Positions 43,250 through 52,493 of a stretch of 64,000 bases of DNA are shown in pieces; within the stretch, counting starts at the first letter, position 1; each line of letters starts with the position of its first letter. The notes beneath the pieces were generated by a model, which saw only the letters and a program-made list of their open reading frames with translations, ran no database searches and had not been told where the DNA came from. The DNA lies in the NCBI GenBank assembly GCA_041390625.1, contig JAWKPM010000008.1:62001-126000 (forward strand), read 5' to 3'. Made by a program: the position numbers and the translations under genes. The DNA comes from RBC038 sp041390625. Lineage in GTDB: Bacteria; Chloroflexota; Dehalococcoidia; UBA2979.

Positions 43250-45259
43250 GTGACCGACAACCGACGGCAGTTCCTGCGATTCTTCGACTCGCGGCCCGCG
43301 GTCGACCAGCCGCCCAACCGATGCATCTGGAAGTGCGGCGCGGCCTGCTTCCACACCGCCCCCAACGAGGCACGCGCCTCGCAGGCCTTCGAGCACGTCC
43401 TCAACCGCCGCATGGGCCGCCGCGCGATGCTCCGAGGCGCGGCCGCCGTCACGGCGCCGTTCGTCCTCGCCGCCACCCCGGTCGGCCGCGCGCTCGGCCT
43501 CGAGTCGCCGCTCGCGCCTCGACGCGCCGACGCCGCCGTTCGAGGAACCGGCCTCGCGTTTCGCGCCATCCAGCTGAACCAGCTCGACCGGGTCACTGTG
43601 CCGACGGGCTACCAGTCGCAGGTGCTGCTGCGCTGGGGCGACCCGCTGTTCGACGGCGTGGATCGCCTCACCTCGGCGAACGCCTCGAAGGAGCTGCAGG
43701 AGCAGACCTTCGGCTACAACTGCGACCTCAACGCGTGGTTCGGCCTGCCGGCCGGCCAGCGCTCCTCGAGCCACGGCCTCCTCTGCGTGAACCACGAGTA
43801 CACCGAGGGCGAGCGCATGTTCGAGGACTACGACCCGGACGCGCCGACGCGCGCCCAGGTCGACGTCGAGCTCGCCGCACACGGCATGTCGATCGTCGAG
43901 CTGCGGCGCACGGGCAACACGTGGGGCGTCGTCCGCAGCTCGCACTTCAACCGTCGCATCACCGCCACGACGCCGATCACCCTCGCGGGTCCGCTCGCCG
44001 GCGACGCGCGCCTCAAGACCTCGACGGACGCGACGGGCAAGACCGTCCTCGGAATGCTGAACAACTGCGCCGGCGGTAAGACGCCGTGGGGCACGGTGCT
44101 GACCGCCGAGGAGAACTGGAACCAGTACTTCGGCAACAACGACGCCGTTACCAACTCGACGCAGAAGGCCCTGAACGCGCGCTACGGCGTGAGCGACGGC
44201 GCCACCAGCCGAGGCTGGGAGCAGGTCCACTCGCGCTTCGACCTCGCGGCCGAGCCCAACGAGGTCAATCGCTTCGGCTACGTCGTCGAGATCGACCCCT
44301 ACAACCCCGACTTCACGCCCATCAAGCACACCGCCCTCGGCCGCTTCAAGCACGAGGCCGCCACGATCGCCCTCGCGAACGACGGCCGCGTGGTCGCGTA
44401 CTCGGGCGACGACGAGCGCTTCGAGTACCTCTACAAGTTCGTCTCGAGGAAGAAGTACGACCCGAACGCACCTCGGATCTCGCACCTCGACGTCCTCGAT
44501 GACGGCACGCTGTACGTCGCGCGCTTCGACGACGACGGCACCGGGACGTGGCTGCCCCTCGTGGCCGGCCAGGGCGCCCTCGCCAGCTGGTCGCAGGCGG
44601 ACATCCTCATCAACACGCGGGCGGCGGCCGACGAGCTGGGTGCCACGCCGATGGACCGCCCCGAGGACGTCGAGGTCAACCCGCTGAACAACCGCATCTA
44701 CATGGCGCTGACGAACAACACGCGCCGCGAGGAGGCGGACGTCGATGGTGCGAACCCTCGAGGTCCGAACCGCTACGGCCACATCCTCGAGATGACCGAG
44801 GCCGGCGGCGACATGGCCGCGACGCGCTTCAGCTGGGAGGTCTTCATGATCTGCGGAGACCCCTCGGACGAGACGACGTACTTCGCGGGCTACGACAAGA
44901 GTCAGGTCAGCGCGATCTCGTCGCCGGACAACGTCGCCTTCGACCGCACGGGCAACCTCTGGATCGCGACCGACGGCCAGCCCGGCACCATCGACCGCAA
45001 CGACACCGTCTTCGCCGTGCCGACCGGCGGGCCCGAGCGCGGCCACCTCCAGCCGTTCCTCAGCGTCCCGAAGGGCGCCGAGGTCTGCGGCCCCGAGTTC
45101 AACGCGGACGAGACGGCGCTGTTCGTGAACGTGCAGCACCCCGGTGAGAGCAGCGAGTCGCCCGACGCGCCGCAGAGCGTCTGGCCGGACGGCACATGGC
45201 CGCCCCTCCCGAGCTTGGTGGTCGTCACCAAGACCGACGGCGGCCGCATCGGCACCTAG
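43250..45259 (+). CDS. phoX: PhoX-type (DUF839) alkaline phosphatase, Tat-exported
   Basis: A 669-residue secreted phosphatase of the PhoX family, calcium/iron-dependent, releasing phosphate from organic esters. The N-terminus contains a twin-arginine signal (RRAMLRGAAAVTAPFVLAA) after about 60 residues of leader. Family core segments follow: LLCVNHEYTEGERMFEDY, GTVLTAEENWNQYFGNND, ALGRFKHEAATIA and RPEDVEVNPLNNRIYMALTNN, the last two carrying metal-binding Glu/Asp. The start GTG at 43250 is favoured (GGGGGA 10 bases before, then TDNRRQFLRFF); a GTG at 43226 is possible. It lies 97 bases after the surface operon and ends at a strong terminator. Confidence 0.9.
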   Translation: MTDNRRQFLRFFDSRPAVDQPPNRCIWKCGAACFHTAPNEARASQAFEHVLNRRMGRRAMLRGAAAVTAPFVLAATPVGRALGLESPLAPRRADAAVRGTGLAFRAIQLNQLDRVTVPTGYQSQVLLRWGDPLFDGVDRLTSANASKELQEQTFGYNCDLNAWFGLPAGQRSSSHGLLCVNHEYTEGERMFEDYDPDAPTRAQVDVELAAHGMSIVELRRTGNTWGVVRSSHFNRRITATTPITLAGPLAGDARLKTSTDATGKTVLGMLNNCAGGKTPWGTVLTAEENWNQYFGNNDAVTNSTQKALNARYGVSDGATSRGWEQVHSRFDLAAEPNEVNRFGYVVEIDPYNPDFTPIKHTALGRFKHEAATIALANDGRVVAYSGDDERFEYLYKFVSRKKYDPNAPRISHLDVLDDGTLYVARFDDDGTGTWLPLVAGQGALASWSQADILINTRAAADELGATPMDRPEDVEVNPLNNRIYMALTNNTRREEADVDGANPRGPNRYGHILEMTEAGGDMAATRFSWEVFMICGDPSDETTYFAGYDKSQVSAISSPDNVAFDRTGNLWIATDGQPGTIDRNDTVFAVPTGGPERGHLQPFLSVPKGAEVCGPEFNADETALFVNVQHPGESSESPDAPQSVWPDGTWPPLPSLVVVTKTDGGRIGT

Positions 45260-45284
45260 CCCCGCTCGAGGCCGAAATGTGAAG

Positions 45285-45315
45285 GGCCCGCGCCGTTGGC
45301 GCGGGCCTTCTTCCT
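45285..45315 (+). terminator. Intrinsic terminator of phoX
   Basis: A perfect 10-bp stem GGCCCGCGCC / GGCGCGGGCC with loop GTT, followed by TTCTTCCT, 25 bases after the phoX stop. It also lies 18 bases past the end of the convergent lipoprotein gene and may serve both. Confidence 0.85.
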
Positions 45316-45333
45316 GCCTCGAGAAACGCGCCT

Positions 45334-46662
45334 CTAGCGTTCGACGTCGATCAGCCCGATCGCGGTCACGCCTCGCGCCGTCGCAATCGTGGCGCCTCGG
45401 TAGCGGAGTTCGCGCTCGAGCCCTTCGACGTCGCATCGGTCGTTCAGCGGTCCCATGCGAAGCCCGGACGCGCCGACACCAGACTCGACGCCGACGCACA
45501 CGTAGGTGACGCCACCGCCCGGCTGCCAGCGCTCGAACGCCTCGAGATGCGTGGCGAACTCGAGAGCGGGCGTGTTGACGCCGAAGACGAGGAGCTCAGG
45601 ATCCGCGAGTGGCCAGCGGCACTCCTCGAAAATTGCCGGGTCGGCAGGGAGCGCGCGGGCCTCGAACAGGACCTCGCGGCTGTCGGGGGACCACGAACGG
45701 ATGAGCAGCGCGAGTTCCGGGTCTTCGTAGCTTGCGACCTCGGTGTCCGTGTCGAGATCGAGCAACGCGATGCGATGTCCGCTGATGAACATGCAGCCGA
45801 GAGAATCCGGGCCAACCGCCGCCAGGCGTCCATTCGGCGCGACGAGCGCGAAGGACCCGGATGCCGGATGGAGGTGCACCGACCCATCGAGCCTCACCGT
45901 AGCCAGCCGCGGTCCGGACTCGAAGCCGGTCGAGACCTCGACGACGAAACCACCGCCGTCGTCGCGCCACGTCGACGGTCGGAGCCACACGCCCTCCCCT
46001 TCGAGGCCGGGGTGGTCGAACGGCACCTCGAGGATGGTGTGGCCGGTGTCGACCTCGATGACACGAATGTCAGTCCGGAACGGGTCGGGCGGTGTCCTCG
46101 AGGGCGGGACGGCCATCGCGAGGAGGCGACCGTCGGGCGAGATCGTGAACGCTCCGGCCGCGTCCGGATCGCCGTCCGACAGCTCGAGGAGCGTACGCAC
46201 CGGCTCGCCGTTTAGCGCCCTGATCTCGACGGTGCGATTCGTCTCGACAACAACCTGTGAGCCCACGAGCTGGAGACCCAGCACGAACGTGCGCAGGTCG
46301 CCCACCTCGAATTCCGCGAGCGTGCGCGAGGTGCCGACGTCATACGTCGAGATCCGCGTCGAGGTCGGCAGGCCCGTGAAGTCGTTCAGGCGCGCAGCGC
46401 TCGCGTAAACGAGCAGCGGTCCTGCCGCGTCGAGCGGCAGTCCATTGGCGTCGAGACGAACGGGAGGGCGGTCGTCCGTCGGCGTCGGAATCGGCGAGGC
46501 GCCGACCCCGTCCTCGCCGTCGATGGGGGTGGGCGCCGACGGAGTCAGGGCGGGCGAGGCGCTCGGCGAGACCGACGAGGCCAGGTCCTCGTCCTCGCAG
46601 GCAGCGACGAGGAGGACCAGCGCCCCGATCAGCACATACCAGACGAGCCGCCGCAACCCCAC
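45334..46662 (-). CDS. Lipoprotein with propeller-like domain
   Basis: A 442-residue exported protein. A short signal (LVWYVLIGALVLLVAAC) ends with a lipobox cysteine at residue 22, then a Ser/Pro/Thr linker to about residue 70. The rest has repeated strand patterns with FTISPDGRLLAMAV, FALVAPNGRLAAVG and RSWSPDSREVLFEA, typical of TolB/WD40-like beta-propellers. Likely a surface sensor or scaffold; ligand unknown. I prefer the GTG at 46662 (GAGG 6 bases before) over an upstream start at 46773, which would overlap the divergent CoA transferase gene. Confidence 0.7.
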   Translation of the reverse strand: MGLRRLVWYVLIGALVLLVAACEDEDLASSVSPSASPALTPSAPTPIDGEDGVGASPIPTPTDDRPPVRLDANGLPLDAAGPLLVYASAARLNDFTGLPTSTRISTYDVGTSRTLAEFEVGDLRTFVLGLQLVGSQVVVETNRTVEIRALNGEPVRTLLELSDGDPDAAGAFTISPDGRLLAMAVPPSRTPPDPFRTDIRVIEVDTGHTILEVPFDHPGLEGEGVWLRPSTWRDDGGGFVVEVSTGFESGPRLATVRLDGSVHLHPASGSFALVAPNGRLAAVGPDSLGCMFISGHRIALLDLDTDTEVASYEDPELALLIRSWSPDSREVLFEARALPADPAIFEECRWPLADPELLVFGVNTPALEFATHLEAFERWQPGGGVTYVCVGVESGVGASGLRMGPLNDRCDVEGLERELRYRGATIATARGVTAIGLIDVER

Positions 46663-46763
46663 TGTTGGCCTCGCGACTCCACACGAATGGGACGTCGATT
46701 GTCGCACTCCGGCGCCCCGCGGGACGGGCTCGCTATCATGCGCGCGCGGTCGAGGGGGGACGA

Positions 46764-49295
46764 ATGGCTGCACCGCTCGAGGGGTTTCGCGTCATCGAGC
46801 TCGCGACGGGGGTCGCGGGGCCATACGCCGGCAAGCTGTTCGCCGACTTCGGCGCCGAGGTCATCAAGATCGAGCCGCCGGGCGGCGATTCGGCCCGCCT
46901 CGACGGCCCGTTCCGCGGCGGCGAGGCGAACATCGAGGCCTCCGGGCGCTTCCTCTTCCTCAACACCCGCAAGCGAAGCATCGTGCTCGACCTGAAGAGC
47001 GCCGACGACCGCGCCACCTTCGAGCGCCTCGTCACGGGCGCCGACGCCGTCATCGAGGACGGTGCGCCCGGCGCCCTCGACGCGCTGGGCCTCGGCTACC
47101 GGCGCCTCGACGAGCTCAGCCCGGGCATCGTCCTGGCCTCGGTCACGCCGTGGGGACAGAGCAGTCCGTACCTCGAGGCGGGGTACGAGCTCACGGACCT
47201 CGTCGCGCAGGCGATGGGCGGGCCGATGCTGTGGACGGGGAGCGCGGAGCACGAGCCGCTGCGCCTCGGCGGCGGCCCGATCGCCCTCCTGCAGGCCGGC
47301 GCGGTGACGTTGCTCTCCACGATGATGGCACTGTTCCGACAGGAGAACACCGGCGAGGGCGACCACATCGATGTGAGCATCTACGAGACGCAAATCGGCT
47401 CGCGTGACCGCTCCGGCCCCTACCTGGCGAACTACATCTACAACGGCACAGAGCCGAAGCGTCGCGCCAGCGGTGGCATGACCGCCTCCGGGATGCGCCC
47501 CACGCCCGATGGCTTCGTCAACATCCTCGGCACGGGGCCGCGGCTCCCCGCCTTCCTCCGGATGATCGGCCTCGAGGAGCTCGCGGCCGATCCGGACGCC
47601 GTCGACCGCGTGCGCGACCTCGAGGTCGCCGAGATGGTGGAGGCGACGTACCTCGCGTGGCTGAGCGAGCGCACCAAGCTCGATGCTGCTCAGGCGGCGC
47701 AGGACGCACGGCTGCTGGCCGGCCCGGTGAACCGCCTCGCGGACCTCATGACCGACGCGCACTTCCGCGACCGCGGCTTCTGGGACCGCCTCGACCATCC
47801 CGTCGCCGGGAGCCTCGATTACCCGGGGCGGCCGCTGATCTTCGGCGACTCGCCGCGCGCCGAGGCCGAGCGCGCGCCGCTCCTCGACGAGCATCGCGAC
47901 GAGGTGCTGGCACTGGCCGAGAGCTCGACGCCCCGCCGGACGCGGGAGCCGAGGCAGGGCTGGTCGCCCGTGCTCGGCCGCCCGCCACTCGAGGGCATTC
48001 GCGTCGCCGACATCACCGTGGTGTGGGCGGGCCCATACGCAACGCAGCTCATGGCCGAGTGGGGCGCCGAGGTCATCCGCGTCGAGCCGATCAGCCGCAT
48101 CCAGCCGTCGACGCGTGGCGCGGATCGACGCACCACGCGGGAGCTCGAGATCGAGCGTGGCGCCATGGGCATCGCGGCCGGCGGTTCGTACCCGGACTTC
48201 GAGCCCGGCATCGATCCGTGGAACCGCAACGCGGGGTTCAACAGTCACGCCCGCAACAAGCGCTCGATGGCGTGCGACATCACGACGCCCGAGGGCCATG
48301 AGCACTTCCTGCGCCTCATCGAGCAGTGCGACGTGCTCATCGAGAACAACGTGCCCGAGACGATCTCGAAGGCGCATATCACCTACGAGGAGCTGGCGAA
48401 GATCAATCCTCGGCTGATCATGGTGCGCATGCCGGCGTACGGGCTGAGCGGTCCCTACAGCGGGTGGCGCGCCCTCGGCACCCACGTCGAGGGGCTGGTG
48501 GGACACCACCACGTGCGCGGGTACCCGGGCGAGACGCCGGACGCCGGCGGCGACGTCTTCACGGCCGACGCGTGCGCGGGGGTGCACGGCGCCTTCGCGG
48601 CGGTCGCGGCATTGAGGCATCGAAGGAGCTCGGGGCGAGGCCAGCTCGTCGAGCTGCCGCTGGCCGAGGGCTTCCTGCCGTACCTCGGCGAGCACATCCT
48701 CAACTACCAGATGAACGGCATCGACGAACAGTGGGGCAACCGCCACCCAACCCACGCACCCCACCAGGCGTACCCGACGGCCGGCGACGATGAGTGGATC
48801 GCCATCGAGGCGCGCGACGACGAGGAGTTCGCGCGGGCGTGCGAAGTCCTCGGTTGCCCCGAGCTGCCCTCGGACCCGCGGTTCGCGACCGCCGCCGCCC
48901 GGAAGGCGTACGAGGCGGAGCTCGACGCCCTCGTCGGCGAGCGCACGCGCGCCTTCGAGAAGTGGGACCTGTTCCGAGCGTTGCAGGTCGCCGGCGTGCC
49001 CGCCGGGCCGCTCCAGACCGCGGCCGAGCGTCTCGCCTGTCCGCACCTCGAGGCGCGCGGGTTCTTCGAGGAGCTCGACTCGCCCTCGGTCGGCCGCTTC
49101 CCGTACCCCGGCCTCATCTGGCGAATGGCGAACACGCCGAACGAGCTGCATCGAGGCCCGGTCCGTCTCGGCGAGGACAACGAATACGTCTACCGTGACC
49201 TGCTCGGCCTCTCGATGGAGGAGCTGGCCGACCTCGAGGCGCGCGGGCTCGTCGGCACCTCGTACCCCGGCCTGCGCTCGCAGGCCGGGGCATGA
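46764..49295 (+). CDS. Fused double family III CoA transferase
   Basis: An 843-residue protein with two tandem CaiB/BaiF domains, about twice the usual 400. Half one starts LEGFRVIELATGVAGPYAGKLFADFGAEVIKIE and contains GYELTDLVAQAMGG, with the likely catalytic Asp145. Half two starts LEGIRVADITVVWAGPYATQLMAEWGAEVIRVE, but has ALGTHVEGLVG at the same place, with Gly where the Asp belongs. One half may be catalytic and the other structural. Known members move CoA between carboxylic acids such as carnitine, oxalate or succinate/aromatic acids; the substrate is unknown. The ATG at 46764 follows GAGGGGGG. Single transcription unit. Confidence 0.88.
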   Translation: MAAPLEGFRVIELATGVAGPYAGKLFADFGAEVIKIEPPGGDSARLDGPFRGGEANIEASGRFLFLNTRKRSIVLDLKSADDRATFERLVTGADAVIEDGAPGALDALGLGYRRLDELSPGIVLASVTPWGQSSPYLEAGYELTDLVAQAMGGPMLWTGSAEHEPLRLGGGPIALLQAGAVTLLSTMMALFRQENTGEGDHIDVSIYETQIGSRDRSGPYLANYIYNGTEPKRRASGGMTASGMRPTPDGFVNILGTGPRLPAFLRMIGLEELAADPDAVDRVRDLEVAEMVEATYLAWLSERTKLDAAQAAQDARLLAGPVNRLADLMTDAHFRDRGFWDRLDHPVAGSLDYPGRPLIFGDSPRAEAERAPLLDEHRDEVLALAESSTPRRTREPRQGWSPVLGRPPLEGIRVADITVVWAGPYATQLMAEWGAEVIRVEPISRIQPSTRGADRRTTRELEIERGAMGIAAGGSYPDFEPGIDPWNRNAGFNSHARNKRSMACDITTPEGHEHFLRLIEQCDVLIENNVPETISKAHITYEELAKINPRLIMVRMPAYGLSGPYSGWRALGTHVEGLVGHHHVRGYPGETPDAGGDVFTADACAGVHGAFAAVAALRHRRSSGRGQLVELPLAEGFLPYLGEHILNYQMNGIDEQWGNRHPTHAPHQAYPTAGDDEWIAIEARDDEEFARACEVLGCPELPSDPRFATAAARKAYEAELDALVGERTRAFEKWDLFRALQVAGVPAGPLQTAAERLACPHLEARGFFEELDSPSVGRFPYPGLIWRMANTPNELHRGPVRLGEDNEYVYRDLLGLSMEELADLEARGLVGTSYPGLRSQAGA

Positions 49296-49314
49296 TCGAG
49301 ATGCGCCAGGCCGC

Positions 49315-50076
49315 CTAGGCCGCCTGCCGAGCCGCGTTCGCGAGGATGGCGTCCCGCAGGTACGCCGCGAGCCCGGCCTCGATGTCGTCGTAGGTCGCAC
49401 GGAAGCGCTCGTCGGCGACGTACATCTCGCCGAGGCCCCGATGGACATCGAGGCCGCAGTCGTAGAACCAGCGCGAGATGTGCTGGCGATGCGCCTCGGC
49501 GGCGTCCATCGCCTCGGTTGAGGTCGGCGGCAGGCCGACCTGCCTCGCGGCGACGAGCGCCTGCACGGGCGCCTCGCCCTCCGTCTTCATGCGGAGCCAG
49601 TCGTCCTTCGAGTAGCGCTGCACGCGGCGTCGCGCCTCCTTGAACGCCTCGGTGTTGCCCCAGCGGTCCTCGATCTCCGCGCCGTACTGGCCGGGGTCGT
49701 GCTCGCCGAAGACCTCGAAGCGCTCCTCGGGTGTCAGTGGGATGTTCATCTGCCGTGCCTCCATGGCGTATTCGACGGCTTGAATCATGCGGGCGGTCTG
49801 CTCGAGCCGCGCCCGTAGCAGGCGGTGCTGGTGACGCAGGTGCGTCATCGCATCGGCCTTCGGGTCATCGAGGAGCGTCGCGACCTCCTCGAGGGCGAAC
49901 CCGAGCTCGCGGTAGTAGCGGATCTGCTGCAGCCGCTCGAGGTCGGCGTCGTCGTAACGCCGGTAGCCGTTGGCGCCGCGCTCGCCCGGGACGAGCAGTC
50001 CGATCTCGTCGTAGTGGTGCAGCGTCCGGACACTCACCCTCGCGAGTCGTGCAATCTCACCAATGGCGTACGTCAC
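49315..50076 (-). CDS. MerR-family regulator with TipAS-like domain
   Basis: A 253-residue activator. Residues 1-110 are a MerR HTH and coiled coil (YAIGEIARLARVSVRTLHHYDEIGLLVP, GYRRYDDADLERLQQIRYYRELGF). Residues 120-250 match TipAS, the antibiotic-binding part of TipAL (ERFEVFGEHDPGQYGAEIEDRWGNTEAFKEARRR). Proteins of this type bind diverse drugs and activate efflux. The Cys used by TipA for covalent thiopeptide capture cannot be placed with certainty (a Cys lies in YDCGLDVHRG). Convergent with the CoA transferase, 19 bases apart. Confidence 0.9.
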   Translation of the reverse strand: MTYAIGEIARLARVSVRTLHHYDEIGLLVPGERGANGYRRYDDADLERLQQIRYYRELGFALEEVATLLDDPKADAMTHLRHQHRLLRARLEQTARMIQAVEYAMEARQMNIPLTPEERFEVFGEHDPGQYGAEIEDRWGNTEAFKEARRRVQRYSKDDWLRMKTEGEAPVQALVAARQVGLPPTSTEAMDAAEAHRQHISRWFYDCGLDVHRGLGEMYVADERFRATYDDIEAGLAAYLRDAILANAARQAA

Positions 50077-50165
50077 CTCAGGCCTCCCTCGTTGGTCCTA
50101 GCGTGCGGCCTCACGCTGCGTCAGAGTCAACAGCGAGGACAGGCCCAATCGACGGAGGACGCGAC

Positions 50166-50570
50166 ATGACCGACATCAAGGAGATCGAGGGCATCGGCCC
50201 GGAATACGGCGCAAAGCTCGAGGCCGCGGGCGTCACGACCGTCGAGGCACTGCTCGAGCGCGGCGCGACCCGCAAGGGCCGCACCGACCTCGAGGCTGCG
50301 ACCGGCATCGGTCACGCGTTCATCCTCAAGTGGACAAACCGCGCGGACCTGTTCCGGGTGAAGGGGATCGGCGAGGAGTACTCGGACCTCCTCGAGGCAG
50401 CAGGCGTCGACACGGTCGTCGAGCTCGCGCAGCGCAACGCTGCGAACCTTCACGCTACGCTCGCGAGCACGAACGAGGCGAAACACCTCGTGCGTCGCGT
50501 GCCCTCGGAGTCCGAGGTCGCGACATGGGTCGAGGAGGCGAAGAGCCTCCCTCGGGTGATGGAGTACTAG
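50166..50570 (+). CDS. DUF4332 (helix-hairpin-helix) protein
   Basis: A 134-residue soluble protein with two helix-hairpin-helix units, IEGIGPEYGAKLEAAGVTTVEALLERG and VKGIGEEYSDLLEAAGVDTVVELAQR, the DUF4332 pattern. Such proteins may bind DNA or act as scaffolds; function is unknown. The ATG at 50166 follows GGAGGACGC. Its stop overlaps that of the convergent DUF5666-like gene. Confidence 0.85.
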   Translation: MTDIKEIEGIGPEYGAKLEAAGVTTVEALLERGATRKGRTDLEAATGIGHAFILKWTNRADLFRVKGIGEEYSDLLEAAGVDTVVELAQRNAANLHATLASTNEAKHLVRRVPSESEVATWVEEAKSLPRVMEY

Positions 50571-51625
50571 TCGGAGGGCTTGCCGGGATTCGAGGGCGGG
50601 CCACCGGCCTCGGACGGCGGACCGCCGGGCTGCCCGTTGGCGCCCGGCCCGTTGCCCTGCCCTGACGGCGGTCCTCCCCCGCCCTGACCAGGTGGGTCCG
50701 GAGCCTGCCCCGGAGGGGTCGCGGGCGGAACCGGGGGGGTCCCACCCTGACCCGGGGGGGTCGCGGGGGGACCGGGCGGGGTACCGCCCTGGCCCGGCGG
50801 CGTCGCAGACGGGCCAGGTTCCCGGCCACTGTTGCCGCCGGCACCGCCATTGTTGCCGTTGCCGGCACCGAGGACCTGCACCCGCTCGATGACGCAGCCG
50901 GGGCCCAGCGCCTCGACACCCTCGTCGCAGCTCCCGACCACCGCGACGAGCTGACCCACGGCGGAGGCGAGGTCGCCCGCCTCGGCGGGGTTGCCCGGCA
51001 CGTTGATCTCGACGTCGTCCGCGAGGGGCAGCGTGACCTCGCCCGCGGTCGTCAGCAGCGTCACCGACGCGTCATCCGCGGCGAGGAGTTCGGCGCGGGC
51101 GGTGAAGCGCCCGTCGTGGATCTGCGTCATGAGGTTGCCGGGCAGCGTCTCGGGCGCCGGCGTGACGCTGGCGCCTGCGGCACCCTCGCCCGTCCCGGCC
51201 TCGCCGGTAGCCTCCGTCGAGCCGGGAGTCGCGCTTGCCTCTTGCGTCCCGCCCTCCTCGTTGCCCGCGTGAATCCCGACCGTCTCGCGAATCGCGGGGC
51301 CGAGGCCGGTGACCTCGACGGCGGTCGCGCCGCCGGCGACGAGTGCGAGCGCCGTGGCGGCGCCGATGAGCGGATGTGCAGCCGCAGCGCCGAGCATCGA
51401 GGCCCAGAGGCCCCCACCGCCGGCAGCCGCCCACGCGAAGCGACGCTTCAGCGACGAACCACCCGCCGCGCCCTCGGGCGCCGCGAGCCTGGCTGCGACG
51501 AGCCGGCGACCGCGCTCGATGGCTGCGTCGTCGGTCGCGGGCAGACGCGCGCTCGCGAACCACGCCTCGATGACGGGGTCCGGGGCGTCGCTGCCCTCGT
51601 GCCGGTGCCTGCGGAACAGGCTCAT
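50567..51625 (-). CDS. Single-pass membrane protein, DUF5666-like, with Pro-Gly repeat tail
   Basis: A 352-residue protein. Residues 1-65 form a charged cytoplasmic part with a helical segment (ATDDAAIERGRRLVAARL). A span lies at about 75-105 (LIGAATALALVAGGATAVEV). An outer beta-rich domain at 165-250 reads like DUF5666 (TARAELLAADDASVTLLTTAGEVTLPLADDVEI). The last 80 residues are PPGQGGTPP repeats. It is divergent from the sigma factor gene, a position often held by anti-sigma factors; the cytoplasmic part could bind the sigma factor, which is inference. The ATG at 51625 follows GGAGG. Confidence 0.75.
   Translation of the reverse strand: MSLFRRHRHEGSDAPDPVIEAWFASARLPATDDAAIERGRRLVAARLAAPEGAAGGSSLKRRFAWAAAGGGGLWASMLGAAAAHPLIGAATALALVAGGATAVEVTGLGPAIRETVGIHAGNEEGGTQEASATPGSTEATGEAGTGEGAAGASVTPAPETLPGNLMTQIHDGRFTARAELLAADDASVTLLTTAGEVTLPLADDVEINVPGNPAEAGDLASAVGQLVAVVGSCDEGVEALGPGCVIERVQVLGAGNGNNGGAGGNSGREPGPSATPPGQGGTPPGPPATPPGQGGTPPVPPATPPGQAPDPPGQGGGGPPSGQGNGPGANGQPGGPPSEAGGPPSNPGKPSD
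50681..50806 (-). repeat. Tandem 14-residue coding repeats (ATPPGQGGTPPGPP)
   Basis: Three imperfect 42-base units inside the C-terminal tail of the DUF5666-like protein, corresponding to residues 274-287, 288-301 and 302-315. Such Pro-Gly repeats are likely extended and vary in copy number by slippage. Confidence 0.75.
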
Positions 51626-51845
51626 CGGTCGCCTCCAGTACCGGCGGCTGACCTCCCGGTCGGTGGTCAGGTGCCGGCGTCTACTCGATGTATTGCCACG
51701 AGTTTGCGTTTCGTTACGCGGCACCGACGCGGCTGACGGATTCAGGGTTCTCCCGAGGCGACGCTGGCGGTTCCCCGATGCCCGCTGTTCGACCGATCTC
51801 GGACAGTCAATGGACACCGGATGCGGCCGGACGGATGCGCGATTC

Positions 51846-52400
51846 ATGGCAGCGCGGCAGCCCTACGACGACGACCTCGGCCGCACCCGCGGCGAGCGCG
51901 ACCGCGAACGCGTCGAGCGGGCGCGCGACGGCGACGAGGAGGCCTGGTCCGCCCTCTTCGAAGAGCACTACCCGAGGCTGCACCGCTACTTCCGCTCGCG
52001 CGTCACCCCGACCAGCGTCGCCGAGGACCTTGCCGCCGACACCTTCGTCGAGGCGTACCGCTCGATTGAGCGCTTCCAGTGGCGTGAGCGCCCGTTCGGC
52101 GCGTGGCTGTACGGCATCGCGCGCAACCGGCTGCTGATGCACTACCGCCGCGAAGGGCGTCGTCGCGATGTGCAGCCGCCCGTCGAGCACGCACGAGACG
52201 AGTTCCTGGGCATCGAGCTCCGCGACGCCCTAGACCGCATGCCGTCGGAGTACCGCCAGGCCCTCGAGTACCGGTACCTCATCGGCCTGACGGGCGAGGA
52301 GGCCGCGGCGGCGATGGGCAAGTCGCACGGCGCGTACCGAGCGCTGCTGATGCGCGCGACACGCGCCTTCCGAGCCGAGTACGGCCCGCCGAACGACTAG
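51846..52400 (+). CDS. RNA polymerase sigma factor, sigma-70/ECF family
   Basis: A 184-residue sigma factor with region 2 (ALFEEHYPRLHRYFRSRV, LAADTFVEAYRSIERFQWRERPFGAWLYGIARNRLLMHYRR) and a region 4 HTH (RMPSEYRQALEYRYLIGLTGEEAAAAMGKSHGAYRALLMRA). No extension beyond region 4. The divergently transcribed membrane protein is a possible cognate anti-sigma. An upstream ATG at 51810 is in frame and could be used; I prefer 51846 by alignment to the family start. Targets may include the secreted protein downstream. Confidence 0.88.
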   Translation: MAARQPYDDDLGRTRGERDRERVERARDGDEEAWSALFEEHYPRLHRYFRSRVTPTSVAEDLAADTFVEAYRSIERFQWRERPFGAWLYGIARNRLLMHYRREGRRRDVQPPVEHARDEFLGIELRDALDRMPSEYRQALEYRYLIGLTGEEAAAAMGKSHGAYRALLMRATRAFRAEYGPPND

Positions 52401-52431
52401 CGGTCCGCCCTGCCTCCAGCACTGAGAACGC

Positions 52432-52463
52432 AAGAAGCGGGCGCCTCACGACGCCCGCTTCTT
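52432..52463. terminator. Bidirectional terminator
   Basis: A perfect 12-bp inverted repeat AAGAAGCGGGCG / CGCCCGCTTCTT with an 8-base loop, between the stops of the sigma factor gene (plus) and the Ig-like protein gene (minus). The ends are A-rich on one side and T-rich on the other, so it can end both. Confidence 0.88.
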
Positions 52464-52493
52464 GTGGGGACCCGCGCGCAGCGCGCGGTACGG

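Noticed and set aside
45285..45315. Considered as an operator for the convergent lipoprotein gene
   Set aside because: Stem followed by a T-rich tail just after the phoX stop is a standard intrinsic terminator.
46629..49448. A 939-codon open frame on the minus strand across the CoA transferase gene
   Set aside because: It is the antisense shadow of a clear gene with conserved motifs; composition is Arg/Ala/Gly-rich without any domain. Such long shadows are common at this GC content (others at 152-1780, 9462-11384 and 43244-45499).
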